DNA of 64,000 bases from Archilochus colubris. Lineage: Eukaryota > Chordata > Aves > Apodiformes > Trochilidae. The DNA lies in NCBI GenBank assembly GCA_023079485.1, contig CM041083.1, positions 178,702,480 to 178,766,479 on the forward strand, given 5' to 3'. A model generated the notes under the pieces. That model was not told the origin of the DNA and made no database searches. It saw nothing but the letters and a program-made list of their open reading frames with translations. Within the stretch, counting starts at the first letter, position 1. Every line of letters begins with the position of its first letter. A program made the translations under genes and the position numbers. Of this stretch, positions 1 through 12,008 are shown piece after piece.

Positions 1-1019
1 AACAGCTGTTTGAGTGGTTCTCTGCAGGTTCTTTATTTCATCCCCTAGAAGACAGAGGGCCAAGGAGACACTGACACAGGAGTTTACCTCAGATTGATAC
101 AGCAAAAAACTCACTGCAAAGTAAAGAGTGGTTCCCCTCTGGAGCAACCTCACCTCCATGGAGTGTCACGCTGGTTATCCATCTCTCCAGGTGGGAGGGG
201 TCCTATTGGCATTTTCACTTGTGTTTCCCACCCATGGAGCCACCTCCCAGCCACACAGCTGATCCCTTGGGCTTGTGCCTGCTGACAAGAAGCTTCCTTT
301 CTCATTTACCTTTCACTGAGCACTGGGAACCAGGCCAGGCAGTGCTGAAAACTCCTCTTCTCGGGCCAACATGCTCAGGGTGTTTTTTTTCTTTTCTTGC
401 CAATCCTGTGAGGTTCCTGGAAGGCCTGGGAGCTGGGCTGGCTCTGCTGGCTCCCATGGGAAGACCTCCATGGTCATGAATTACATCTGCTCATCTCACT
501 GGGGGCCCACATGTCCTAGGTGATCTCCACAGCTGTTTTAAATTCCCAGTCTTCCTCCCACAGAGCTCACAGTTTAAAACCCAAGGTAGAAAATCACTAA
601 TTCCTGTGATGAGTGTTCAGCCCGTGCCTTAGGAATTCATGAAAGGAAGAAATTTCCCCAAGAAGGGCCACAGGAAGCACAGGAAGAGCTGGATGGAAGA
701 GGGAGACCAGATGAATACAGCATTCACAGAAAAATGAAAAAAAAGAAAAATTTCCATGTGCATCCCCCTAGTTAGCAAGGCTTACAATGAGAGACAGTCC
801 CTGCTCCAGAGGTTTTACAGTCCCAGGGATGAGGATGAAATAGTAGGAAAGGGAAAAGCAGAAGTAGGGAGACCTGGGAATCTCTGCATTACACTGAGCA
901 ACTCTGCTCAGTCTGCAGGTCCCGGGCATTTTCAAGCCTATAAATAAACCCAGGACGTTAATGATGCCATTAATCTCCGTTGGCTGCCATCCCAGCTATT
1001 TCCAGTGCCGAGGTTACCT
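1..1019. other. Non-coding flank, no gene seen
   Basis: No recognisable exon or repeat family. The only signal of note is a TATA-box-like TATAAATA at 939-946 on the + strand, lying about 80 bases before a CpG-rich patch. Its pairing with that patch is inference. Confidence 0.5.
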
Positions 1020-1290
1020 TGCCTCTCCCAGTAGAAGTAGGTCTCGAGGGGAGGGTAGGGACGGATGCTGTGTGCTCGGGGTGGGGACCATCGGGATGGG
1101 GACCACCGCCCCGGCCCTCGGCGGGAGGGCACTGTCCTGGGCAGCGCACCGGGAGGAGGTGTCCCGAGCTCCTCCTGGCTACGGGCCTGGGGGGAAACAC
1201 ATGAAAACAATCATCAGGTAACAAGCAACGGGAAAAAGCAGAGCGCTGCCGGCGGCGGAGGGAAGAGGTGACTGCTTCCGCCTGCAGCCT
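1020..1290. promoter_or_regulatory. Small CpG-rich patch, possible promoter or enhancer
   Basis: This stretch is clearly richer in G+C and in CpG than its neighbours, with several CpGs around 1035-1170 and 1245-1260. It contains a partly repeated segment around 1080-1112 built on GGGGACCA. A TATA-like sequence lies just upstream at 939-946. Reading frames of up to about 200 codons cross it on the minus strand, but they match nothing I know and are expected in G+C-rich sequence. It could be an alternative promoter, an enhancer, or simply a G+C-rich spot. Confidence 0.3.
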
Positions 1291-1445
1291 CTGTGGCAGA
1301 GACACCTCCAGCATCTCCTCAGAGAAGATACCCCCATGGACACCCTCTGCTCCTCCCGACCCCTGGGAGCCTGCACCCCCACCTCTGTCTTTCCAAGGGC
1401 AGAAAGTGGCAGGGTGAGCCCAGGAGGGGACAGGCTTGGGGGGTC

Positions 1446-1459
1446 CCAGCAGAGGGCAG
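1446..1459 (+). promoter_or_regulatory. CTCF-like core motif
   Basis: The bases CCAGCAGAGGGCAG fit the vertebrate CTCF core consensus CCASYAGRKGGCRS at every position. CTCF binds such sites to anchor chromatin loops and insulate domains. A 14-base match is suggestive but occurs by chance in large genomes, so occupancy is unproven. It sits about 160 bases after the CpG-rich patch. Confidence 0.4.
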
Positions 1460-3507
1460 GAAGTGGCTGGGATGCAGGTCCCTGGGGAGAGCAAGGTCTG
1501 CTCTGAGACAGCTGCTTGCCCATTACTCACACTGAGAGCCACTGCTTCCCTCATGGGCAGAGAGACAGAAAAGGTCCCTTTCCTTTCCACCCAGGGGAAG
1601 CAGAAATGTCATAAATTCAAACAGTAAAAGGTGATTTTCCTTCTTCCCACAAACACAAACACAAAGAAACCAAAACAGAGAGAGAAGAGCATGTTGCTCT
1701 TTTTTGAAGTAAGTTTATCTGACGTAGATCAACACATTGGCACCCCAACACATCCCTGTCTTGTCATGTATGGTATGACACAAGGAAAAGCTGTCTCTGC
1801 TCTTCACTAAGGTCTCTCTATGGGATCCTATGAGAAGAGTAATCCCAGGACCACATCTGCCAGGAGAAGAGCAACCCAACATCTGCCCTCAGTGTTCACA
1901 CTGCACCTAGAGCTTGTTTGGCTGTAGGAATCACAGTCCTGAGTTTCATCTTAAAATTCAACAGGCTTTTAAAAAATGTTCTTAATTCTGTTACAATATG
2001 CCAGCAAAAATCAATTCTTAAGGATAATGAAGTTCACACATACTAGAAATAGGTGACTTTGAAACCCAAGTTCACACACTGCTTTCCTTTGACCTGTGCT
2101 TAGATATCCAAGATGATCAGATACCACCACATGGGGTTGGAGAAATGAATGTTCCTGTGCCACCAGACAGTAATACTGGCCAGCCTTTTATTTTATGTAA
2201 CAAGCTCAAGAAGATGAGACATTTGCTAAGTAGTATCACAAAAGAGTTGTTCACACTCTGGTCCCAGTTCTTTGGCTCCACAGAAATGTCTGCCCATCAC
2301 TTCTCCAGAAGACTCTGGACACTTAAAGCAGTGATTATTAACTCCTAATTGCTACTTGCAGACTTTGCTGAGTGGCTGCCAGAGTGGGAATTCTCTTTAT
2401 CAATGGAATCTCATCAGATGGGTTTGCTTGCCATGCATTACTTTGTCACAAACCAGTATGAGATCTAACTCATACTGGTATAAATGGAAGCAACATCAAT
2501 CTCAGGAGAAAAGTCAAGGGAAAAGCCCCTCAAAATCCCAGTTCTATTCCTGCTATTCTGTGTCTGTAGAAACAGCATGTCTGATAAGAAACCAGCTTGT
2601 AATTGCAATCTGGCACAAGACGCACAGAGAAACTCTAGACAGACCTAACATTCACCTTGACAAAGTAATCAACCTGTCAAGCAAAGGAAGTAATCGTGGC
2701 CAGAGTGGTGATGGAAGGTAACTAAAGCTCTCCATCTGCAGCATCAGGCAATTAAGGATTTAAAATATTACAAGAGAGAAGAATTCAACTGCTAAAGAAA
2801 AAAACATATATACAGAAGTTAGGGCCAGAAAATAGAAAAGAAATGCCAGAAATGTTCCATATTGGCCCCAACTGAGTAACAGCCTCAGATGAAGTGGTTA
2901 AGGCTTGTTCTATATAATGAGAATACAGGCTAAGCCAAGCAAGCAGTCTCAGGCTAGTAGCACAGATGAAATTATCTCCCTAGAGCAAAAAAAGCATCTG
3001 TTTATTTATCTCGGTTATGAAAATGTCCTTGTCAGATGTCAGCAGTGCTGAGCTCTCTCTGGGCACCTCCTCCTAGCTTCGGAGGAGACCTGTAACCCAC
3101 TGCTACCCAGTACATGATACACTAGCCCATCCCAAATAGTCATCCCTGCTCTTCCCAGGAGTGCTGAGCTCTCCAAGCTGTCTCTGTAGGCACAGCCCTC
3201 CCTAAGCCTGGAAAATCCTGGTACAGGAAAACATGGCTGCTAGTTGTAATGACACTGGAAGTGCTTGTGCCCTTGCCTGGAGACACTTTATCTGTGTCTT
3301 ATCTGAATCCCCACCTGCACAGAATCACTCTGTGGGCACAGGGTAACATAAAAAGTGCCTTTAATACCAGCTAAAATAATTCCTTCCTGCTGACCCTACT
3401 GATCACTCACCCCAGAGTATGGCTCCTGCTAGCACAGCCCTTCCTGGCACCAGGGGAGGAGTGCTGAGCACCAGGACCCAGAAATCACCAGTCTTAAATA
3501 AAATCCA

Positions 3508-3612
3508 GGAAAAAAAACCCAACAAAACCCAACACAAACAAACAAACCCAACGAAACAAAAAACCAAAAAAATCCACAACAAACCCAAACAACATAACAA
3601 GCAAAAAACCTA
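3508..3612 (+). repeat. A/C-rich low-complexity tract
   Basis: About 100 bases are made almost only of A and C, in runs such as AAACCC, CAAA and CCAACA, with almost no G or T. The reading frames across it on both strands are artefacts of this composition. Confidence 0.75.
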
Positions 3613-6606
3613 ATTTGAGGAGCTTCCTGCTCAGTCCCCTGATAAAGAAGTGACACACTGCAGCTCAGAGGTAGGAGGGAGCAGCTAGAGCAGGGATGGG
3701 CACTGATGCCAACATTTCCAAAAGAAGGGGAAGAAGGGTGACATTGTCTCAGATAGGCAATAACTGGAGCTTGGTGGGAGAGCTGAGCCCTGCACCAAGG
3801 CTTAAGTGAACTGACAGCACCCTCATCTTATCTGCACATTTCAGAGACCTACAAAAGCAGTGATTTATCAGATCAGCCATAGGAATGTGAAATTCCCTCC
3901 TGTTAATGTCACCAATTAACGCTCATACTTTTCTGTGAAAACAAATCCTTGTGCTTTTCCTCTGGAACTCTCAGGTACAGAACAGTGGGAGCCAATTGTT
4001 GCCCTCTGTAGGACCAGGATGATGTGATGCTGACCAGGCAAGAAAATAAAGCTGCTGCCCTAAGTGTCCTAAGTGAGCATTGAACTACAAGACTATAGGA
4101 CACTGGAAATAACCACAGCTATATAAACCTGGCATTTCAGTGGGCTCCTGAAGCAGCAGAGCCTCCCAGTGCTACTGGTCTGAATGGACTGCTTTAGATA
4201 GCTAGGTTTTCACAGTGTCCTGGAGGAGACATTAGACAGTTCTGAGATTCAGTTTCTCATTAGTTCCCTGTAGCACTATGATTACTTCCTTTATATTCAC
4301 TCACTGGGAACTGATACTTTATTCTCTGTACTCAATTTTTAAAATTTCTTTTACCCTCATCTTCTCGCCAAAGCCTGGAGTCTCCAGTCCACTGCACGAC
4401 AGCTGCAAAAGCCTTTGACATTCACTTTAAGGACATTTCTTTTCAGCTGACAAGCTCTTCTAGTGGTACTTACTGCAGCTAATTAATTAAATCACAGCTG
4501 GACCACTTGCTCACATTTTTAATCCAGCACTGCTTTAAATCTTGAATATCTGGTTTGATTTTTAGATCTCTTAGAATTGCTAAGTCTGAGCTCTGCTGTC
4601 ACCCACCATGATCCAGAGTTGGTTCCTGGTTACACAGGGGCAGCCATGGGCAGAACACAGGTGTCAGGCATCTGGGGAGGCTTCACCTCTCCAGCATGTA
4701 GGAAAATAGTGTATTATACTTCAGTTCACAGGAAAAGTTATTTGGATAGTTAGAAAAGAAAGATTCTTCCTAAATTAAGCATATGTGAAAAATGAGGCAA
4801 CGTAACATGCACCACATTTCACAAGGGTCTTGCACAAGTGATATTACACAAATGCACCTTTCTCCACATTTTTCCAGATCCTCTTTTCTGTTTCTAGCTA
4901 CAGAGCTCATCCTTAGAAGTGAAAAGAAGTTTAGAATTTAAAATTAGGATCCTTACTTAAGTGCCTACATAAACTTAGTCTGACTTGTGTGGATTTTTGC
5001 CCTCTTAAGTCCCATGAGATTTACAAGGTCTGCAGGTGTTCAACCATTGCAACAACCAGGTCATTTTTATTTTGGCAGTTAACTGTGGTTTTAGGCACCT
5101 GATTTTTAGTGATTTGACTTCCAATTCTAAATTTTTGACCAGAAAGTAAGCAGAAAACTGGAGCTTATAGCTCAGAGCCCAGGAACATGCTGGTCATGTA
5201 GTTGCCAAAGCTCAGGCTGAAACCTCAATGCAGACGGAGGCTCTGCACTTGACAGAAGACTTCAACAAAAGAAGTTATTAATATCAGAGCCCAAAATGGC
5301 TTGAGAATCAAACAGTATCAAACAGAAGGTGTCTTCCCTTTTTCCTGTTTATCTCTTGCTATTTTAGAAGCCAGAGGAGACAAAGAGGTTCTTAATTTGG
5401 TGCTGTGAGACAGTGAAATCAAACCAGCAGACTGGACTTCACCACAGTAAAGATATGGACTCTCTCTCCTCAAGACCTTTAAGCTTTTCCTTCACATTTA
5501 AACAAACAGGCAACCTATTTTGAAATTATGGGGTGAAACATGGCAAAATAATGCAGTGCAACAGCATGCAGGGATTTAGATATCGAGAACAATAAATGAA
5601 ACTACAGGGGAAGGAAATAGGCTGGATTGATATAATTATCTTAGGAAAACACTGGAACTAAAGAACTTTCTCCTGAGAAAATGTCATTTGATTTTTAATT
5701 AACAGAAGTCATTAGGACTACAGTTCCATGTAGTGTTTGTGTGGTGGTTTATCAAAGCAGAATCAAGTTACTGACAGGGTCCTCAAGGAAGCTCTAGGGT
5801 AAATAAAAATACTGTATATGCTGGTTTACCACTACATATTATAGAAATGAGGAAAACTTGCTGGTATCGTGGCCTAATCTCATCATATCAGCACAGCACA
5901 TGCCAGACAGCACTTAGGTCTCTGGTACATTGCTGCCAGACACAGTGGTTTCTTTCAAACAAGGATAATTTGAAACAAGAACAACTTCAGAAATCACCTT
6001 TTCTAAAAGGAAACTGGACACAGTCCCTCCTTGAAAGGTGAAACTGAGCACAAAACCCTGTGCTGAGAGCAGATGTGAGGGCAGAAAGGGAGACCCAACG
6101 TGTTGGGATGTGGGCTTGTTGGCTGCCAGAGCTCTTCCTCATTTCATTACCCACTGTGGGAGCTCCCTTCCCAGCCCCAAAATTCCCAGCATTTCTCAAC
6201 AGACTCATGTTGGGCCTAGAAAACCTGGCACTGAACATGAAAAAGGCAAAACCCGAGACTTTATTTGTTTTGACTTCAATTGGGCAGGTGATACTTCCTA
6301 CTGTAACTTGGCTTTTCTTTAAAAAACAAACCACAAAACACTTAACACTGGAAGTAGATATATCAGCTGCCTTTGAAAGGTTTCCATTCTCTTGGGGATG
6401 CAGATGTGAGGACTCATCACTGGGCTCTCTCAGTTTTCAGTCTTTCAGAGTTATTTGAAGGTCTGGGCCTGTTTCTTTTTTGCCATCCTATCCTGCTAAG
6501 CCACTCTCAGCCGTGTGAAATAAATTCCTAGAAGTAGATGACTCCCACAGAGCCCTATGCCTCTTGATTTACAGCACAAAAACACTCTTTGTACCTGCAG
6601 AAGATT

Positions 6607-6628
6607 AAAAAAAAAAAAAAAAAAAAAA
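6607..6628 (+). repeat. Poly-A run of 22
   Basis: A pure run of 22 A. An AATAAA lies about 90 bases upstream near 6520, but nothing upstream resembles a processed gene copy, so I treat it as simple repeat. Confidence 0.85.
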
Positions 6629-7185
6629 GTTCATCTTCTTTTCTGTAGTTGATAAAGCTTCAGCTGCAAACACACATTATTTTCTTTTTCATTGGGGTTG
6701 CAGATGTCAAACAAAACCACCACAGATTTCACTGCTACCTCAAGGAAATTTGCTGTAAATGACTTGCAGAGTCTAGCAGCTCTGAGAAGATTTCAAGATT
6801 TTCTACCTACAGCATTGATGTAAGCAGCATATTCCTCATGGGAAGGCACAGCACTCAGCTGTCCCCCCATGTGTCACCTTTTCTCTGACTCAAGCCACTC
6901 TGGGGGGTGGTGAGTAAAGAAGAGTACAGAAAGCATCTGCAAGGCTCCTGGCCACTTCTGTAATTGCTGCTACACTCCTTGCTGGACTCTTCCATAGTCC
7001 CAGACTACATCCCTACAAGGAAAGAAAATACTGTTCTTTACTTAAAAAGAGGGAACAGGAGCAAAGGGTGAGAAAAAGACTGAAGGATGCATGTTCACCT
7101 TACATCTCAGTCAGTCTGACAGCTTCATGCTGTAGACAAAGATGGGCTCCTCTCCAGCTCTGGTCCAATCCTCCCACTTCTGCCC

Positions 7186-7789
7186 TTGCAGTTTGATGAT
7201 TTGCACCCTGAGGACACCTTTTCAGGGATCTAAACCAAAGAAAAGCAACTCTGTAAACCAAGTAAGTCTCCTGAGTCCCAGGCTAGTATCTTAGCTGCTA
7301 CACCCCCTTGCTTGCAACTAGGCTAAAGAAAAAAGAAGACAGAGACAGCATCTTTAAAGCTTGAATCCACAGTGATTCCACAGAGCCCCAGGCTCTTCTC
7401 TCTCCAGCTATCACTCCAGAAAGCTCCTGTTTCACTCAACAGTGCTTTTTGGAGGCTTTGTCCATTGAAGAGCCAAGCTGCTCCCCAGATCCTCTCTCAG
7501 CACACAGCAGTCCCTCCTGCACCAGGTGAGTAAGGTGCAAATGGAAGGAATAAGCACCCACCTCAGCTTCACACAGGCACTGAATGGGATGCAGGAGCTG
7601 GGAAGCCCTCCCTGCTCTTGCCATATACCCAGTCAGTCCCAGCCAGCAACTCCTTGTTGCAAAGGGACTGTAAATCCCAGGATTTACCTGTCCATGTCAT
7701 CCCATCAGGTATCCCAGCACTGGGTGGCTCCTGCCTAAGCTTATGGATGAAGAGGAGGAGGAAGAGAGGAAGAAGAGTTTCAGATGATG
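7186..7789 (+). other. Non-coding by default; two exon-like segments
   Basis: Two segments are bounded by good splice signals on the + strand: 7192-7261, between a pyrimidine-rich acceptor ending TTGCAG and a GTAAGT donor, and 7408-7525, between TCTCCAG and GTGAGT. Both are open in compatible phase. The peptides match nothing I recognise, so they stay leads rather than gene calls. Confidence 0.2.
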
Positions 7790-7935
7790 TGGAAGTTCTC
7801 CCCCTCTACTCCACTCCTGTGGGACCACACCTGGAGTATTGTGTCCAGTTCTGGAGCCTCCAGCATAGAAAGGATCTGGAGCTATTGGAGCAAGGCCAGA
7901 GGAGGGCCATGAAGATGATCAAGAGGACTGGAGTT
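7790..7935 (+). mobile_element. CR1 LINE fragment (ORF2 C-terminal part)
   Basis: This piece corresponds to the ORF2 region just after the reverse transcriptase. It shares long stretches with the better-preserved copy at about 30.32-30.45 kb, including GGAGTATTGTGTCCAGTTCT and the GAAGATGAT segment. It is truncated at both ends, lacks the 3' tail and carries substitutions, so it is a dead fragment. Confidence 0.85.
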
Positions 7936-7945
7936 GTTACCAGGA

Positions 7946-10900
7946 AAAGAAATTAATTACATAAAACCAGATATGAATGGTTTTCGTGTTTTAAGCAAGA
8001 AACTCAAGAGAGGTGAAATGAAGCAGAGTGAAAGGAAAGCATTCTGCAGAGTGGATGAGACATTTTCAGAAGAACATCAGTTCCCTGTACATCTTAGGTC
8101 AAACACTGCTTTGCATTTAAAACTCAGCTACATTGAGTACTCTGAAGGATCCCCTTTGTTGTTGAAGTCTTACAGTCAAAAGGTAATGCAGAGAGAATCT
8201 CTTCAGGAGCTGAGACGGCTCTCACTCACACCATACCTGAATGTCTCACAGACTTTGAAGTATTAATCTCATATGCCTCAGGGGTATGGAAATGCTGCTC
8301 TTCCTTGGAGAATGAGGGGCAAAAGGCAGACAGGATGGGAGCAGATTACCCAAGGCAGAAACCTGGACATAAATCGTCTCAGTCCCAAGCTAGCACCTGA
8401 ACTTCCAGACACACCCTCTGCTCCCCTGAAACGTGAGAAAAGATGAAACAAAACCAAAGCCATACCACAGTGGTTTCAGTTGTTTGAGAGTCCTGGTTAC
8501 AACCTCCCACACAGCAATCACCACACAATCCTGGCTGGCTTCACCACTACCATCTTACCTTTCCCCTCGCCAGTTTTCTGCTGCATCTTGACAGAAATTG
8601 AGAGCTACCCGAGGCAGAGGCTGTTTAACCTTGTCCATTGCTTTGCATGTGGCATGCAGTACTATAGGGTATCTCACACTTCTGTGAGAATTAAGTTTTT
8701 GATTCTGAGAGTCAAATTATTTAATGCCACTGATGTCTGCTTTGTGAATCCTGTCCATCCCAGTGAGCAGCTGACAGAAGCATTACGTGTGAGCCAGACC
8801 CATCCACACTCACCACTCATGTTTTACCATCTCTTCTCACTATAAAACTTTTCATATTAGGGTGATTATTTAGGTTGCAGTTGATAGCTCTTGAGGGTGA
8901 CAAGAATCTGGCTAGTCAGTCTGTCCTTACACCAGATAGCCTAAAAGACCCACATGCAACAGAGACTGCTTTATAGGAATGAGGCCGTGCAAATAAATTG
9001 TTTATTAAAACTTTTATGTGCAAAGTTCTGCTGTGAAAGATTTCTGCAATAGAGATGTGATTATGTGTTCTTGCTACTACTGAGTATTTCTATGTATCTC
9101 TTCTCTCCCTGCCCTTCAAGGCTTTGCTCTGAGTACAGTGATGTATATTATTCCCAAGGAGTCTTGGGAGAAAATCTAGAGGGTGAGGATTTGCTTCAAA
9201 GCAGATCCTCAAACATCTGTTTATACTTATGGCTCAAATATTTAGCACACTACAGCACATAGCTGCCTGTAGCTTCAAGGCAAATGCAAATGCATACTAA
9301 GAGGTATTAAATACTCATAAACATAAACAAGATAGCCTGGAGTATCTTATCAGTTAGGTGGTAATGGGTGGGGGAAGGCTCGTTGTGTATTTAAGGCCCA
9401 GTCTTTTTCCCACTGATTTTCTCCATGTTAGTAACAGGCCAAGGAGAGGAAAACTCTGGCACGTTTTAGCCTGGCAATATTTCTCAGGTAGAGTAAGTCC
9501 CCACCTGCTCCTGCAGCATCTCCTGCGTGCTGCAGCAGCAAGATCCAAGGGCAGCCTCTGGATGGACACCCCCAGAGCTGGGAGAGGATGGAGACATTTC
9601 TGACAGCAGTGCCACCTCCTACAGCAGAACAGAGATTACAGCTGGAGGGTAAGGGGTAACTTCCCTGGCAGCAGAGACCTTGCTAGTTGGCCATACAGGA
9701 GCACTGGGGGAGTCTCTGGCTTCAGATTGCATTTTGGTAGGAAAAGAGATGAGTGGATGAAGACATTATCACCTCCTGTTGCTTGATACCACTTCACCAC
9801 CAAAGGCAAGAAGGGAACTGAGACACCAGGACATTTTGCTGAAGAGAGAGGTATCGTGATTAAGCTGATAGATGTTGGTGTTTTAGTTGCCTACACTCCC
9901 ACCTAGGAGATAATTTGTCTGTCTGAAATCCCTCAATCACATCCTGTTAGGATCAGATGATTGACAGTTCTGGTGCAAAAAGGGAACAGATACATGGGGC
10001 AGAAGCTGTAAGGACATGAGGTGTAGCAGCAGCCCTAGTCTTGATGGACACATTAAGCATTATGGACAACATGTCACTACCTCTAGTTCAGTTTTCTGTC
10101 TAGCCTAATCCCATCTCCTTGGAGATTTCACCTAAAATGCTATTTGGAGCAGCTCTGCCCTGGACACATGCTGTACTCTGCCAACTCAGCTGCAGGGACA
10201 CGAATCTTTGTCAGTGAAGCAGTGATAAACAGCTGGGTGGGTCACCTCTTCAGTCACCTCACCGTTATTTGCTAGAGCTGGTTTGTTGGAGCCTTAAATC
10301 ACAACACCAACAATAAAAATCAGCCCAAAATGGACATGCCTAGACCACAAAACCTGCAAATTCTCTGAAAAAACTGCAGTGTAGCCCAAAAACCAGTGCC
10401 TTCCCCAAAAGAGCTGATCTTGGTTCTCCAGGCAAATTAGTGTCAACAAGAAAAGCATTTTTACACTGATGTTTTAGGTCATGCAGAAGCATCCCTATAT
10501 ATTACAAGGTACTCAGCTAGATGGGCAGAATTTCTAACGTAGATCTGCATTCAGTTCTGTGTTTCTGGAGGTGAAGAGGGCTTTTTGGTCATGCTGTGCT
10601 AATTCAACTGAGCCAACAGGAATTAAAGCCATGCCCTTTTCTGCCTGTTGAGGCACAGTGAAAGAAAGCAGCCCCCTTAGATCAAAGGGTCCAGATTCAG
10701 GGCGGTGCTCCAGCTAGAAATCAGAAGGCAGTTTACAGATACTTTGATAACTTGAGTTTTTATCATTCCACAGGCCCCCACGATCAGTTGGTGAGGTTTG
10801 AGTGAGCTTCCTCATATGGTATTTGAAGGGAAAGTCAATCTACATTTGCTTCCCAAAAGGCAAGCCCAGACAGCTGCAGTGTGTTATAAAAAGAGATTAA

Positions 10901-11365
10901 ACACAAGTTTTTCAGTGCTACTGTCTGAAAAGATACAATCAGTTCTATCATTAGGAGCTTAGGAATTAGGTTTTTAAATCTGATATAGGCAGCTTTGAAG
11001 CACCAGTTTTGTCAAGAATATCCCATGCTTTGTCCTATCTTGAAAACTGAATTGTTTAGCCATTAAAAGAGATTAATGTAATCTCTGTGTCTATGAAATT
11101 GGATTTTGAAACTGCTTGTTCAGTGTACTATCTCCCGTGCAGTGATTGAAACCTCTGCTCCTGTTCATGCTGCTAAAAATTATGGGTTGCACCTTGCTTG
11201 AGCCTACAGTGTGCTGGCACTGCCAATGGGGCAAAGCATCTGATGGGCTGCAGGAGATAAAAAAAAAAGCTGATAGGGTGAGGGAGGGAAGATGTTGTTC
11301 CTTGGAGGCCAGAGGTGTGAGCAGGCACAGTAAGGGGAATGTTGAGATGGTTGGGGCAGAGCAAA
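7946..11365. other. Non-coding region, nothing recognised
   Basis: No exon with a recognisable product, no RNA gene and no transposon that I can name. Short reading frames are scattered on both strands without supporting signals. Confidence 0.5.
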
Positions 11366-11700
11366 ACAAGCTATGAGGAGAAGCTGAGGGAGCTGGGCAC
11401 GTTTGGAGCAGAGGTGAGGAATGGAGGGGTGATCAAACAGGACCCTATTAGAAATCACTCCTCCCTCAATGGACAGAGCCCAACTTCTCTTGTAAGCAGC
11501 AAATGAAAAAATGAGACAACAAGCCCAAGCTGGAGTGGAAGATGAGAACAGATATTAGGGAAAACATCTCCCAGAGAAGGGGAGTCTCCATCCTTGTAGG
11601 CTTTGAAGACTTGGCTAGAAAACCCCAAGGCTTACCTGGCCTAACGAGGTATCTTGTGTTACGTGGGAGCCTGGATGAGCTTGGGCCTTCAGAAGACCCT
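11366..11700 (+). mobile_element. Degenerate CR1 LINE fragment
   Basis: It starts with a segment close to GAGGAGAAGCTGAGGGAGCT, the CR1 ORF2 sequence also seen at about 30.47-30.50 kb. It continues with diverged counterparts of the end of ORF2 (around 11535-11630). The 3' tail is not recognisable. It is older and more eroded than the 27.9-30.9 kb copy, and its right edge is approximate. Confidence 0.7.
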
Positions 11701-11978
11701 TGCAATCAACATTTCTTTGTTTCTGTGCTTTTCTTAGTGAATAAGATGAACGCTGCTCAGCTCCAGGAATCCATGCCCTTTTATGCTAGCTAGGGAGCCA
11801 GTCCTGCAGTCTGAAAATTCTGGGACTGTTCAGAAAACATTTCAGAAAATTGGTTTGGGAACCTTCTTTCTTCTGCTGGTGCATTCAACCTTAGTCTGCT
11901 ACAGAAAGCTTTGGAAACAAATAGTCTAAAAAAACACCTGGCCTCACAAAAAAATTGAAAGTAAGCAGAGGATTTTCT

Positions 11979-12008
11979 AAAAAAAAAAAAAAAATTAAAA
12001 AAAAAAAA
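11979..12008 (+). repeat. Poly-A with short interruption
   Basis: Sixteen A, then TT, then twelve A. It is a simple repeat whose origin is not visible. Confidence 0.85.

Larger units (their letters stand above)
1460..7185. other. Non-coding region with simple repeats
   Basis: Apart from the A/C-rich tract and the poly-A run listed separately, I see no exon, RNA gene or recognisable transposon. Reading frames here are short and resemble no known protein. Confidence 0.5.

Noticed and set aside
970..1590. 206-codon minus-strand frame
   Set aside because: It lies in G+C-rich sequence, is overlapped by open frames in other phases, has no recognisable domain, and its length is near the chance maximum for 64 kb in six frames.
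3403..3656. Hydrophobic minus-strand frames across the A/C-rich tract
   Set aside because: The run of Leu, Phe, Val, Cys and Trp is just the translation of G/T-rich simple sequence.
6500..6628. Poly-A run with upstream AATAAA as a processed gene copy
   Set aside because: The AATAAA is about 90 bases away and nothing upstream resembles a transcript.
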